A stretch of DNA of 5,423 nt from Alphaproteobacteria bacterium. Its GTDB lineage: Bacteria > Pseudomonadota > Alphaproteobacteria > Paracaedibacterales > CAITNM01. The notes beneath the pieces were generated by a model. The model searched no databases. It saw only the letters and a list, made by a program, of their open reading frames with translations, and was not told where the DNA came from. This document shows positions 1 through 5,423 of the stretch, one piece after another (the first letter of the stretch is position 1; each line of letters opens with the position of its first letter). The stretch lies in the NCBI GenBank assembly GCA_947499175.1, contig CANMNU010000087.1, positions 1 through 5,423 on the forward strand, in the 5' to 3' direction. Made by a program: the position numbers and the translations under genes.

Positions 1-78
1 GGGTGTTTTTGTTCGTCAGTAATTGCTGATGACCCTATGAGCAGTTATGGTGCGCATGAAGCTACAGAAAAAAAATAG
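1..78 (+). CDS. N-terminal fragment of the exported protein gene (5' end outside window)
   Basis: From base 1 a frame is open to a TAG at 76-78 and encodes 25 residues, beginning GCFCSSVIADDPMSS and ending ATEKK. It has no convincing start inside the window: the only ATG (37-39) lacks a Shine-Dalgarno. It therefore probably continues upstream. The residues look like the end of an export signal. Either the leading Gly-Cys is the end of a lipobox (lipoprotein, signal peptidase II), or V-I-A followed by D-D is a signal peptidase I site. The stop falls directly after a run of eight A. Reading one base back, or adding one A, joins this fragment smoothly to the frame that continues to 740. I infer that both pieces are one gene. 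That this is a separate short gene ending here is possible but less likely. Confidence 0.5.
   Translation, partial: GCFCSSVIADDPMSSYGAHEATEKK
68..75 (+). other. A8 tract at the frame break (possible slippery site)
   Basis: Eight consecutive A follow G67. In the incoming frame the codons are GAA AAA AAA TAG, so bases 69-75 form the heptamer A AAA AAA, a known -1 slippery pattern, directly followed by a stop. A -1 shift continues as ATA GAT GCC TAT into the long downstream frame. A transcript with nine A would do the same. This is the longest single-base run I see in the window. No clear stimulatory stem-loop follows it. A missed base in the assembly, a real mutation, transcriptional slippage and ribosomal frameshifting cannot be told apart from the sequence alone. 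Confidence 0.5.
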
Positions 79-110
79 ATGCCTATGATTCTATAACACA
101 ATTAAAAAAT

Positions 111-740
111 TTGCCTGATGAAACCTTGATTACTTGGGAATTGAGCCCAGGGCATCGCCTAACTAAAAATGATATCATTGAGCTTGTGAAAAACAAGGAG
201 CTAAAGGGTGAAGGTGAGTGGACTAGTGGTACTATTAGATTAAAAGATGGTCAAAAACACATTGCTTTGCTTTGGGGTGATGATATCGGTGGTGAGCAAT
301 TGGCAAAAGAGAGATCTGGCGAAAATGCGCAAGATATGGAATATTTTACTAAAGGCGAGGACCTATTATTAGAAAAAGGACGCTGGAATGGGCGTGCTTT
401 TGAATATACTTACCGCTGGTCTGGAGCTCCAGAACGTGGTAAATCACTTACAATCATCGCTGATATTGTTGTAAAAGATCCATCAAGTGAAATTGGTGGG
501 TTTTTGCAACAATTTCTTGATCGTATAAAAAAGCCGCATCAACTTGCAAAAATTCATAAACCTTTAGATAATACTGTTTCAGCACCTCCAACGGTTATTT
601 ATCAGTCTACTCAACCAGCGGTGGCTCCACAATCACCAATTATTATTGAAGAGCGTGTTACGCCTTATTCATACGGTCATTACTATGGTTCTGGTATCGT
701 CGTTGGGGGATGGGGCTGGCGTCATCATCATCGCCGTTAG
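111..740 (+). CDS. hypothetical exported protein, main part, Gly/His-rich C-terminal tail
   Basis: I do not recognise this family. Read from TTG 111 it is 209 residues, but the frame is open back to a TGA at 57-59 and TTG 111 has no Shine-Dalgarno. The 111 start is therefore probably artificial, and the true N-terminus is the signal-like fragment at 1-78 in another frame. Residues about 1-135 look like a compact soluble domain with mixed charges and beta-rich stretches (GTIRLKDGQKHIALLWG, RAFEYTYRWSG, LTIIADIVV). Residues about 145-185 are a Pro/Ser/Thr/Gln-rich linker. The last 24 residues are rich in Tyr, Gly and Trp and end in WGWRHHHRR. The His cluster could bind metal or a surface, but no function can be assigned. 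With the upstream signal it would be periplasmic or outer-membrane anchored. The stop is TAG at 738-740, followed by a 108-base gap to dnaJ. It may be a working gene with a frameshift or sequence error, or an early pseudogene. Confidence 0.6.
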   Translation: MPDETLITWELSPGHRLTKNDIIELVKNKELKGEGEWTSGTIRLKDGQKHIALLWGDDIGGEQLAKERSGENAQDMEYFTKGEDLLLEKGRWNGRAFEYTYRWSGAPERGKSLTIIADIVVKDPSSEIGGFLQQFLDRIKKPHQLAKIHKPLDNTVSAPPTVIYQSTQPAVAPQSPIIIEERVTPYSYGHYYGSGIVVGGWGWRHHHRR

Positions 741-758
741 CGATTTTAGTACTGATTG

Positions 759-787
759 TTAACTAAAGAAAGGTCAAATCCTAAAAT
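759..787 (+). promoter_or_regulatory. possible sigma-70-type promoter for dnaJ
   Basis: TTAACT (759-764, 4 of 6 to TTGACA) and TAAAAT (782-787, 5 of 6 to TATAAT) are separated by 17 bases. Transcription would start near 794, giving a leader of about 55 bases before dnaJ. In such AT-rich DNA matches of this quality arise by chance, so this is only a candidate. I see no clear heat-shock sigma promoter in the gap. Confidence 0.27.
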
Positions 788-834
788 TATAAACTTCATT
801 TTTTCTGTAATTTTGCTTATTATGTGAAGTCTAT

Positions 835-843
835 AGGAGAAGG
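835..843 (+). promoter_or_regulatory. ribosome binding site of dnaJ
   Basis: AGGAGAAGG lies just before ATG 849, with AGGAG ending 9 bases upstream of the start. It is the strongest Shine-Dalgarno in the window. Together with the conserved MARDFYEILGV N-terminus it fixes the dnaJ start. Confidence 0.75.
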
Positions 844-848
844 TATCA

Positions 849-1979
849 ATGGCACGAGATTTTTATGAAATTCTAGGCGTAAAGCAAGACGCAAAGGATG
901 ATGAAATTAAAAAAGCATATCGCAAGTTCGCTATGAAATTTCACCCAGATAAAAACCCGGGTGATAAAAAAGCAGAAGAAAAATTCCGTGAGGCAACCGA
1001 AGCTTACGAAGTGTTGCTAGATAGCCAAAAACGTGCTGCTTACGATCGCTATGGTCATGCAGCATTTCAACAACAGCAGCAAGGCGGTGGGGGAGGTGGT
1101 CAACATGGTTTTGGTGGGTCATTTGCGGACATCATTGACGAAATGTTTGGTAATTCTTTTCATGGAGGTGGCAATGCTAGCCAAACAGGAGCTGATGTTC
1201 GCTACAATTTAGACATTAGCCTAGAAGAAGCTTACCGAGGTAAGAGTGCTAAAATTAAATTCACAACTTTAGTTTGCTGTACTAATTGCAAGGGTAGCGG
1301 CGGTGAGGCTGGTTCCAGACCAACAAATTGTACTGCATGTTATGGGCGCGGCAAGACGCGTTATCAGCAAGGTTTTTTTACAATTGAACGCACTTGTGCG
1401 ACTTGTGGTGGGGCAGGGCAAATTATTGCTAAGCCTTGTCGTCCTTGTAACGGTAGTGGTCGTGTACGTAAAGAAAAGAATTTGGAAGTTAAAATTCCTG
1501 CTGGGGTTGATGAAGGTACACGTATTCGTGTTACCCATGAGGGAGAAGCTGGAATGCGTGGCGCTCCAAGTGGTGATTTGTACGTATTCTTAAATATTAA
1601 ACCCCACAATTTATTTAAGCGCCAAGGGGCAGATATTTTGTGTAAAGTTCCAATTCAAATGGTTACAGCTGCTATTGGTGGAGAAATAGAAGTTCCAACT
1701 ATTGATGGTAATCAGGCAACGGTTAAGATTCCTTCAGGTACTCAAGCTGGCCAACAATTTAGATTAAAAGGCAAGGGAATGAGTGTGTTAAGAATGACAG
1801 GTCGTGGTGATATGATCATTGAGGCTAAAGTTGAAACGCCAGTTAGCTTAAGTAAAAAACAACGCGAGCTTTTGGAAGAATTTGCCCAGCTTGGTAATGG
1901 TGAAAAAAACAGCCCAGAATCTCAAGGTTTTTTTGCAAAAGTTAAAGATTTTTTTGAAGATATTAGTAAATCAAGATGA
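849..1979 (+). CDS. dnaJ: chaperone protein DnaJ (Hsp40, class I)
   Basis: DnaJ is the cytosolic co-chaperone that delivers unfolded clients to DnaK and stimulates its ATPase, with GrpE as nucleotide exchanger. At 376 residues it is full length for a class-I DnaJ. The J domain spans residues 1-70, with the essential HPD at 32-34. A Gln run (74-78) and a Gly run (79-84) lead into a short G/F region that extends to about 110 and contains FADIIDEMFG. The zinc domain has all four CxxCxGxG repeats: C144-C147, C161-C164, C183-C186 and C197-C200. The C-terminal substrate-binding domains run from about 205 to 345, with IPAGVDEGTRIR and the GKGM segment. The end (residues about 356-370) resembles alphaproteobacterial DnaJ. 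The start is set by the AGGAGAAGG site and the typical MARDFYEILG opening. dnaK is not the adjacent upstream gene, which differs from the common dnaK-dnaJ pair. Gaps of 108 and 177 bases separate it from its neighbours, so it may be transcribed alone. Confidence 0.97.
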   Translation: MARDFYEILGVKQDAKDDEIKKAYRKFAMKFHPDKNPGDKKAEEKFREATEAYEVLLDSQKRAAYDRYGHAAFQQQQQGGGGGGQHGFGGSFADIIDEMFGNSFHGGGNASQTGADVRYNLDISLEEAYRGKSAKIKFTTLVCCTNCKGSGGEAGSRPTNCTACYGRGKTRYQQGFFTIERTCATCGGAGQIIAKPCRPCNGSGRVRKEKNLEVKIPAGVDEGTRIRVTHEGEAGMRGAPSGDLYVFLNIKPHNLFKRQGADILCKVPIQMVTAAIGGEIEVPTIDGNQATVKIPSGTQAGQQFRLKGKGMSVLRMTGRGDMIIEAKVETPVSLSKKQRELLEEFAQLGNGEKNSPESQGFFAKVKDFFEDISKSR

Positions 1980-2006
1980 TAGAATGGAGCGCAATGCTTA
2001 TATTTT

Positions 2007-2034
2007 ATGACAAATGATCAAACCTTAATATTTT
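2007..2034 (+). promoter_or_regulatory. candidate promoter for ftsH-dnaG
   Basis: ATGACA (2007-2012, 5 of 6 to TTGACA) and TATTTT (2029-2034, 4 of 6 to TATAAT) are 16 bases apart. Initiation near 2041 would give an ftsH leader of about 115 bases that contains the dyad at 2090-2122. Another -35-like hexamer, TTGAAA (2058-2063), has no good -10 partner. AT-richness makes this uncertain. Confidence 0.28.
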
Positions 2035-2089
2035 GTTAAAAATTTACTGCAGTTGTTTTGAAATAGTGATTGCTGAAAAAGTACGTTAC

Positions 2090-2122
2090 AAAGTAGCATA
2101 AATTATTTGTTTATGCTATTTT
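2090..2122 (+). terminator. dyad hairpin between dnaJ and ftsH: weak terminator, attenuator or operator
   Basis: TAGCATAAA (2094-2102) and TTTATGCTA (2110-2118) are perfect 9-base inverted copies around a 7-base loop. In RNA the stem extends outward by one G-U and three A-U pairs to 2090-2122, and it ends in UUUU before C2123. This has the form of an intrinsic terminator for dnaJ, 111 bases after its stop, though the stem has only two G-C pairs and the U-run is short. It ends 25 bases before the ftsH Shine-Dalgarno, leaving almost no room for an ftsH promoter downstream. If ftsH is transcribed from further upstream, the hairpin sits in its leader and could attenuate transcription or be a protein-binding operator. 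The alternatives cannot be separated by reading alone. Confidence 0.5.
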
Positions 2123-2147
2123 CAAAGTCAGGAATTACAAGCACCTT

Positions 2148-2151
2148 AGGA
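2148..2151 (+). promoter_or_regulatory. ribosome binding site deciding the TTG start of ftsH
   Basis: AGGA ends 5 bases before TTG 2157. The ftsH frame upstream of this TTG holds no ATG or GTG before the in-frame TAG at 2094-2096. The TTG is therefore the only start that keeps the first membrane helix at the expected place. Confidence 0.6.
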
Positions 2152-2156
2152 ATATT

Positions 2157-3986
2157 TTGCAAAATAATTTTAAAAACTTTGGACTTTTTGCCGCAATATT
2201 TGCTGCAGTATTTATTCTGGCGCAGATATTTAATAGTAATCAATCGTCTCAAAATCTTGCGCAAGTACCTTTTTCAGATTTCTTAAATGCTGTTAAGGAT
2301 GAAAAAATAAATGATGTAACCATTAATGGAAACAACATATTAATTCGATCAAAAGATGGTGCATTAGCGACCACTTACGCACCCGATAAAACCTCGTTAG
2401 TTCCTATACTTGCTGACAAAAATGTAACTTTCCGTGCTATTCCGCCTGAAGAACCTCACTGGCTTATGCAAGCACTTTTCTCATGGTTTCCTTTTTTATT
2501 GTTCATCGTTTATATGTTGTACGCTGTAAAGAACATGCAGGGTGGTGGTAAAGCCATGGGGTTTGGTAAATCAAAAGCAAAGCTTATGACGGAACAACAA
2601 AGTAAACTTACTTTTGCTGATGTTGCAGGAATCGATGAAGCTAAGGCTGAGTTGGAAGAAATTGTTAATTTTTTAAAAGAGCCGCAGAAATTTCAGAAAC
2701 TAGGCGGAAAAATTCCTAAAGGTGTTCTGCTAGTTGGTCCTCCTGGTACAGGAAAAACCTTACTAGCAAAAGCTATTGCAGGAGAAGCTGGTGTTCCATT
2801 TTTTAGCATCTCTGGCTCTGACTTTGTCGAAATGTTTGTAGGCGTTGGTGCAAGTCGTGTGCGTGACATGTTCGAGCAGGCTAAGAAAAACTCACCATGT
2901 ATTGTATTCATAGATGAAATTGATGCTGTAGGTCGTCACCGTGGTATTAGTGCTGGTGGTGGAAATGATGAACGTGAACAAACCCTAAATCAACTTTTAG
3001 TGGAAATGGATGGTTTTGAAGAAAATCAAAGTGTAATTATTGTCGCGGCAACTAACAGGCCTGATATATTGGATCCCGCATTACTGCGCCCAGGTCGATT
3101 TGACCGTCGTGTGGACATATCAAACCCTGATCTTAAAGGACGGGAAAAAATTCTTTTGGTACATATTAAAAAAGTTCCACTAGCAAGTGATGTCGATCTA
3201 AAAATTATTGCTCGTGGAACACCTGGTTTTTCTGGTGCTGATCTAGCCAATTTAGTGAATGAAGCAGCTTTAATGGCTGCTAGTCAAAATAAATTAGCAG
3301 TTGGTATGCACGAATTTGAACAGGCTAAAGATAAAGTGATGATGGGTGCAGAACGAAGATCAATGACCATGAGTGACGAAGAACGTAAGTTAACCGCCTA
3401 TCATGAAGCTGGTCATGCAATTATCGCCAATTATACACCTGGATCTGACCCCATTCATAAGGCAACAATTATACCACGAGGCGGTGCTTTAGGAATGGTA
3501 ATGCGTTTGCCGGAACGTGATAGCATTTCAAGATCAAGACAAAAAATGTTGGCAGATCTTAGAGTGTGTATGGGTGGACGTATTGCTGAAGAGTTGATTT
3601 TTGGTAAAGATATGGTAACTACAGGTGCCTCTTCAGATATTAGTCAAGCAACTTCAATTGCCCGGTACATGGTTGTAAAATGTGCATTAAGTGACAAGCT
3701 TGGTTTTCAAAATTTTTCTTCGTCAGAAGAAGCAAATTATTCTAATAAAACTGCGGAATTGATTGATAGCGAAGTAAAAGAGCTATTAGATAACTGTTAT
3801 AAGGAAAGTGAAGATTTGCTTAAAGAGAACTTAGACAATCTTCATTTATTGGCTTCAACATTACTTGAACATGAAACTTTATCAGGCACAGAAATTATGT
3901 TACTGCTTGAAAAAGGTAAGGTTGACTTGGCAGCTCGCAACAAAAAAGCGAAGGCTCGGTCAACGGTACCATCGGTAAATGGCTAA
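2157..3986 (+). CDS. ftsH: ATP-dependent zinc metalloprotease FtsH
   Basis: FtsH is the hexameric AAA+ protease of the inner membrane. It extracts and degrades misassembled membrane proteins and short-lived cytosolic regulators. At 609 residues it is slightly shorter than E. coli FtsH (about 644), mainly at the C-terminal tail. Membrane helix 1 is at about 8-25, the periplasmic domain at 26-102, and helix 2 at about 103-125. The AAA+ module follows: Walker A GPPGTGKT (194-201), pore loop F227-V228-G229, Walker B with D253-E254, sensor N300, and arginine fingers R311 and R314. The protease domain has the zinc motif HEAGH (416-420) and the third ligand D494 in TTGASSD, so all key catalytic residues are present. 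One oddity is KCALSDKLG near 505, where many relatives have a Trp-Gly. The start is TTG 2157, supported by AGGA five bases upstream and by the lack of any other start. The stop TAA overlaps the dnaG start by 8 bases, so the two are co-transcribed. The usual alphaproteobacterial neighbour tilS is not directly upstream. Confidence 0.97.
   Translation: MQNNFKNFGLFAAIFAAVFILAQIFNSNQSSQNLAQVPFSDFLNAVKDEKINDVTINGNNILIRSKDGALATTYAPDKTSLVPILADKNVTFRAIPPEEPHWLMQALFSWFPFLLFIVYMLYAVKNMQGGGKAMGFGKSKAKLMTEQQSKLTFADVAGIDEAKAELEEIVNFLKEPQKFQKLGGKIPKGVLLVGPPGTGKTLLAKAIAGEAGVPFFSISGSDFVEMFVGVGASRVRDMFEQAKKNSPCIVFIDEIDAVGRHRGISAGGGNDEREQTLNQLLVEMDGFEENQSVIIVAATNRPDILDPALLRPGRFDRRVDISNPDLKGREKILLVHIKKVPLASDVDLKIIARGTPGFSGADLANLVNEAALMAASQNKLAVGMHEFEQAKDKVMMGAERRSMTMSDEERKLTAYHEAGHAIIANYTPGSDPIHKATIIPRGGALGMVMRLPERDSISRSRQKMLADLRVCMGGRIAEELIFGKDMVTTGASSDISQATSIARYMVVKCALSDKLGFQNFSSSEEANYSNKTAELIDSEVKELLDNCYKESEDLLKENLDNLHLLASTLLEHETLSGTEIMLLLEKGKVDLAARNKKAKARSTVPSVNG
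3979..3986 (+). other. ftsH-dnaG overlap (ATGGCTAA)
   Basis: The dnaG start codon (3979-3981) and the ftsH stop codon (3984-3986) overlap in different frames. With no clear ribosome binding site for dnaG, this arrangement indicates translational coupling and a shared transcript. dnaG expression would then follow that of ftsH. Confidence 0.8.
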
Positions 3987-5423
3987 TAATACACTAACTC
4001 CTTTTCTTGATGAAATCCGAAATCGACTTAGGTTATCGGACCTAATTGAACGTACTACCAAAGTTTTCCGTAAAGGGCGCACTGTTAAAGCACTGTGCCC
4101 TTTTCACAACGAAAAAACACCTTCTTTTAGTATTGATGATGACAGAGGTCTTTATCATTGTTTTGGTTGTGGAGCCAGTGGTGATCACTTTAGCTTTGTT
4201 AAAGAAACCCAAAATTTAGGCTTCACTGAATCGATTCAAATGCTAGCAGAACAGCTTGGAATAGAGCTGCCAAAAAAAGAGCTAACACAATCTTTACCAA
4301 AGAATACTGGTTTGCTAGAAGTTCTTGAATTAGCTTGCGTTTGGTATCAGGAACAATTACTTCGAAGTACTGGTGAATTAGCGCAGAACTATTTAAAAGG
4401 GCGAAAAATCAACCAAACTAGCATTACTGAATTTCGCCTAGGTTACGCGCCTAACCATGGGCTAATCAGCCACCTTAAAACTAAAGGATTTAATGCTGAT
4501 ATAGCTATGTCATCTGGATTGGCCCTAAAAGCTGATGATGGAAGAATTTATGACCGTTTTCGTAACCGCATAATTTTTCCAATAATAAACCATAAAAATC
4601 AGGTTATTGCTTTTGGTGGACGTATTATTGATAAAGGTGAACCTAAATATTTAAACTCCCCAGAAAGTCCTGTATTTCAAAAGCGCTACGTGTTATACGG
4701 TATTCCCCAAGCCAGAAAACATTTACGTGGTAAAGCGATTGTGGTTGAAGGTTATATGGATGTAATACGCCTTCACCAAGAAGGATTAGGTTACACAGTT
4801 GCGCCTTTAGGGACCTCAATCGGTGTAGAACACATTCAACAATTATGGCGTTATGCCTCTTGTCCAATTATTGCTTTCGATGGTGATACAGCTGGTGAAA
4901 AAGCTGCATTTAACATAGTTGATAAAATACTACCATTTTTAAGCGCTGATAATAGCCTGAAAGTACTGTTTTTACCTAAAGGAGAAGACCCTGATTCTTT
5001 TGTCAAAAATGCAGGTTATGCAGCGTTTGAAAAATTAGTTGAGAGCCCACAGCCTATTTATGCTATGCTGTGGCAAGAAGCTACTAGGAATTTTAAATTA
5101 GATCAGCTAAGTCCAGAAGAATTTTTACAAATAAAAACTAATTTAAAAACTCAATTGCAACGAATTGAAAATAGTGATTTACGCCAAGCCTATTTTAGGC
5201 AGTTTGACCGACTACTTTTTCGTTTTGAAAAACAAAGTAGTACTCAGCCTAAAAAACGTAATTTACCTTTGCCAATTCAAACAAATGCTATTCATGAGAA
5301 AATTTTGCTGGTAACTCTGGTAAATCATCCCTATCTATGGGAAGAGGTTGGTGAACAATTGATGGGAATTACGTTTGTAGATTCCAATTTTGAAACTTAC
5401 CGACAAGAGATAATTGATTATTT
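3979..5423 (+). CDS. dnaG: DNA primase DnaG (3' end outside window)
   Basis: DnaG makes the RNA primers for leading-strand initiation and Okazaki fragments, working with the DnaB helicase at the fork. The frame from ATG 3979 is open to the window end (481 codons plus 2 bases). Related primases are usually about 600 residues, so roughly the last fifth is missing here. The N-terminal CHC2 zinc domain has C40-x2-H43 and C61-x2-C64 in the YHCFGCGASGD context. The catalytic core (about 110-425) has YLKGRKI, the YDRFRNRIIFPI block at 191-202, and PKYLNSPESP. The TOPRIM metal residues are E257 in VEGYMD and D301/D303 in DGDTAGE, followed by GEDPD at 335-339. From about 435 the alphaproteobacterial-type C-terminal, helicase-binding region begins and is cut. 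There is no strong Shine-Dalgarno. The start lies inside the last codons of ftsH (8-base overlap, ATGGCTAA), so translation is probably coupled to ftsH termination. The start agrees with family length: the zinc ligands fall at the same numbers as in E. coli. Confidence 0.96.
   Translation, partial: MANNTLTPFLDEIRNRLRLSDLIERTTKVFRKGRTVKALCPFHNEKTPSFSIDDDRGLYHCFGCGASGDHFSFVKETQNLGFTESIQMLAEQLGIELPKKELTQSLPKNTGLLEVLELACVWYQEQLLRSTGELAQNYLKGRKINQTSITEFRLGYAPNHGLISHLKTKGFNADIAMSSGLALKADDGRIYDRFRNRIIFPIINHKNQVIAFGGRIIDKGEPKYLNSPESPVFQKRYVLYGIPQARKHLRGKAIVVEGYMDVIRLHQEGLGYTVAPLGTSIGVEHIQQLWRYASCPIIAFDGDTAGEKAAFNIVDKILPFLSADNSLKVLFLPKGEDPDSFVKNAGYAAFEKLVESPQPIYAMLWQEATRNFKLDQLSPEEFLQIKTNLKTQLQRIENSDLRQAYFRQFDRLLFRFEKQSSTQPKKRNLPLPIQTNAIHEKILLVTLVNHPYLWEEVGEQLMGITFVDSNFETYRQEIIDY

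Noticed and set aside
745..767. Inverted repeat TTTAGT / ACTAAA just after the exported-protein gene, considered as a terminator
   Set aside because: The stem is short, has one G-C pair, and is followed by GAAAGG instead of a U-run.
793..830. Inverted repeat ACTTCA / TGAAGT before dnaJ
   Set aside because: There are only six base pairs around a 26-base loop, with no U-run. It is expected by chance in AT-rich DNA.
1062..1114. Gln then Gly codon run in dnaJ, considered as an expandable repeat
   Set aside because: The codons are mixed (CAA/CAG, GGC/GGT/GGG/GGA) and a Gly-rich stretch here is normal for the DnaJ G/F region.
931..1609. Several open frames overlapping dnaJ on both strands (for example antisense 931-1122 and 1364-1609, and a second + frame 1303-1593)
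   Set aside because: dnaJ is fully conserved through this stretch, and the alternative frames encode no recognisable domain and lack ribosome binding sites. They are by-products of the coding sequence.
2693..3250. Antisense open frames under the ftsH AAA+ region
   Set aside because: They mirror the conserved Walker and SRH codons of ftsH and have no independent start signal or protein character.
4643..4867. Antisense open frame of about 74 codons under dnaG
   Set aside because: It lies opposite the conserved TOPRIM region of dnaG, which explains the sequence fully.

Overview
The window is AT-rich DNA whose protein sequences look alphaproteobacterial. The DnaJ C-terminus (a PESQGFFAKVKDFF-type tail), the FtsH (SGADLANLVNEAA, KDKVMMGAERRSM, IHKATIIPRG) and the DnaG (YDRFRNRIIFPI, VAPLGTSI, LWRYA and AMLWQEAT segments) all read like that class. 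The low GC and compact layout would fit a Rickettsiales- or Holosporales-like lineage. That placement is inference from remembered family patterns, not from a search.

Layout, all on the + strand: (1) 1-740, the 3' part of an unrecognised exported protein gene. Its reading frame appears broken at a run of eight A (68-75): the first 25 codons are in one frame and the rest of the protein is in another. (2) 741-848, a short gap with a possible promoter and a good ribosome binding site. (3) 849-1979, dnaJ, a complete class-I Hsp40 co-chaperone. (4) 1980-2156, a gap with a candidate promoter and a perfect 9-bp dyad hairpin just before the next gene. (5) 2157-3986, ftsH, a complete membrane AAA+ metalloprotease that starts with TTG. 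(6) 3979 to the window end, dnaG, the DNA primase. It overlaps ftsH by 8 bases and is cut at codon 481 by the window edge.

Functionally this is mostly housekeeping. DnaJ and FtsH are the two protein quality-control partners (folding and membrane proteolysis), and DnaG primes replication. The ftsH-dnaG overlap implies one transcript and translational coupling. I found no mobile element, CRISPR array, tRNA, rRNA or defence system. The items most worth a second look are the poly(A) frame break in the first gene, the dyad in the ftsH leader, and the dnaJ / ftsH-dnaG gene order.
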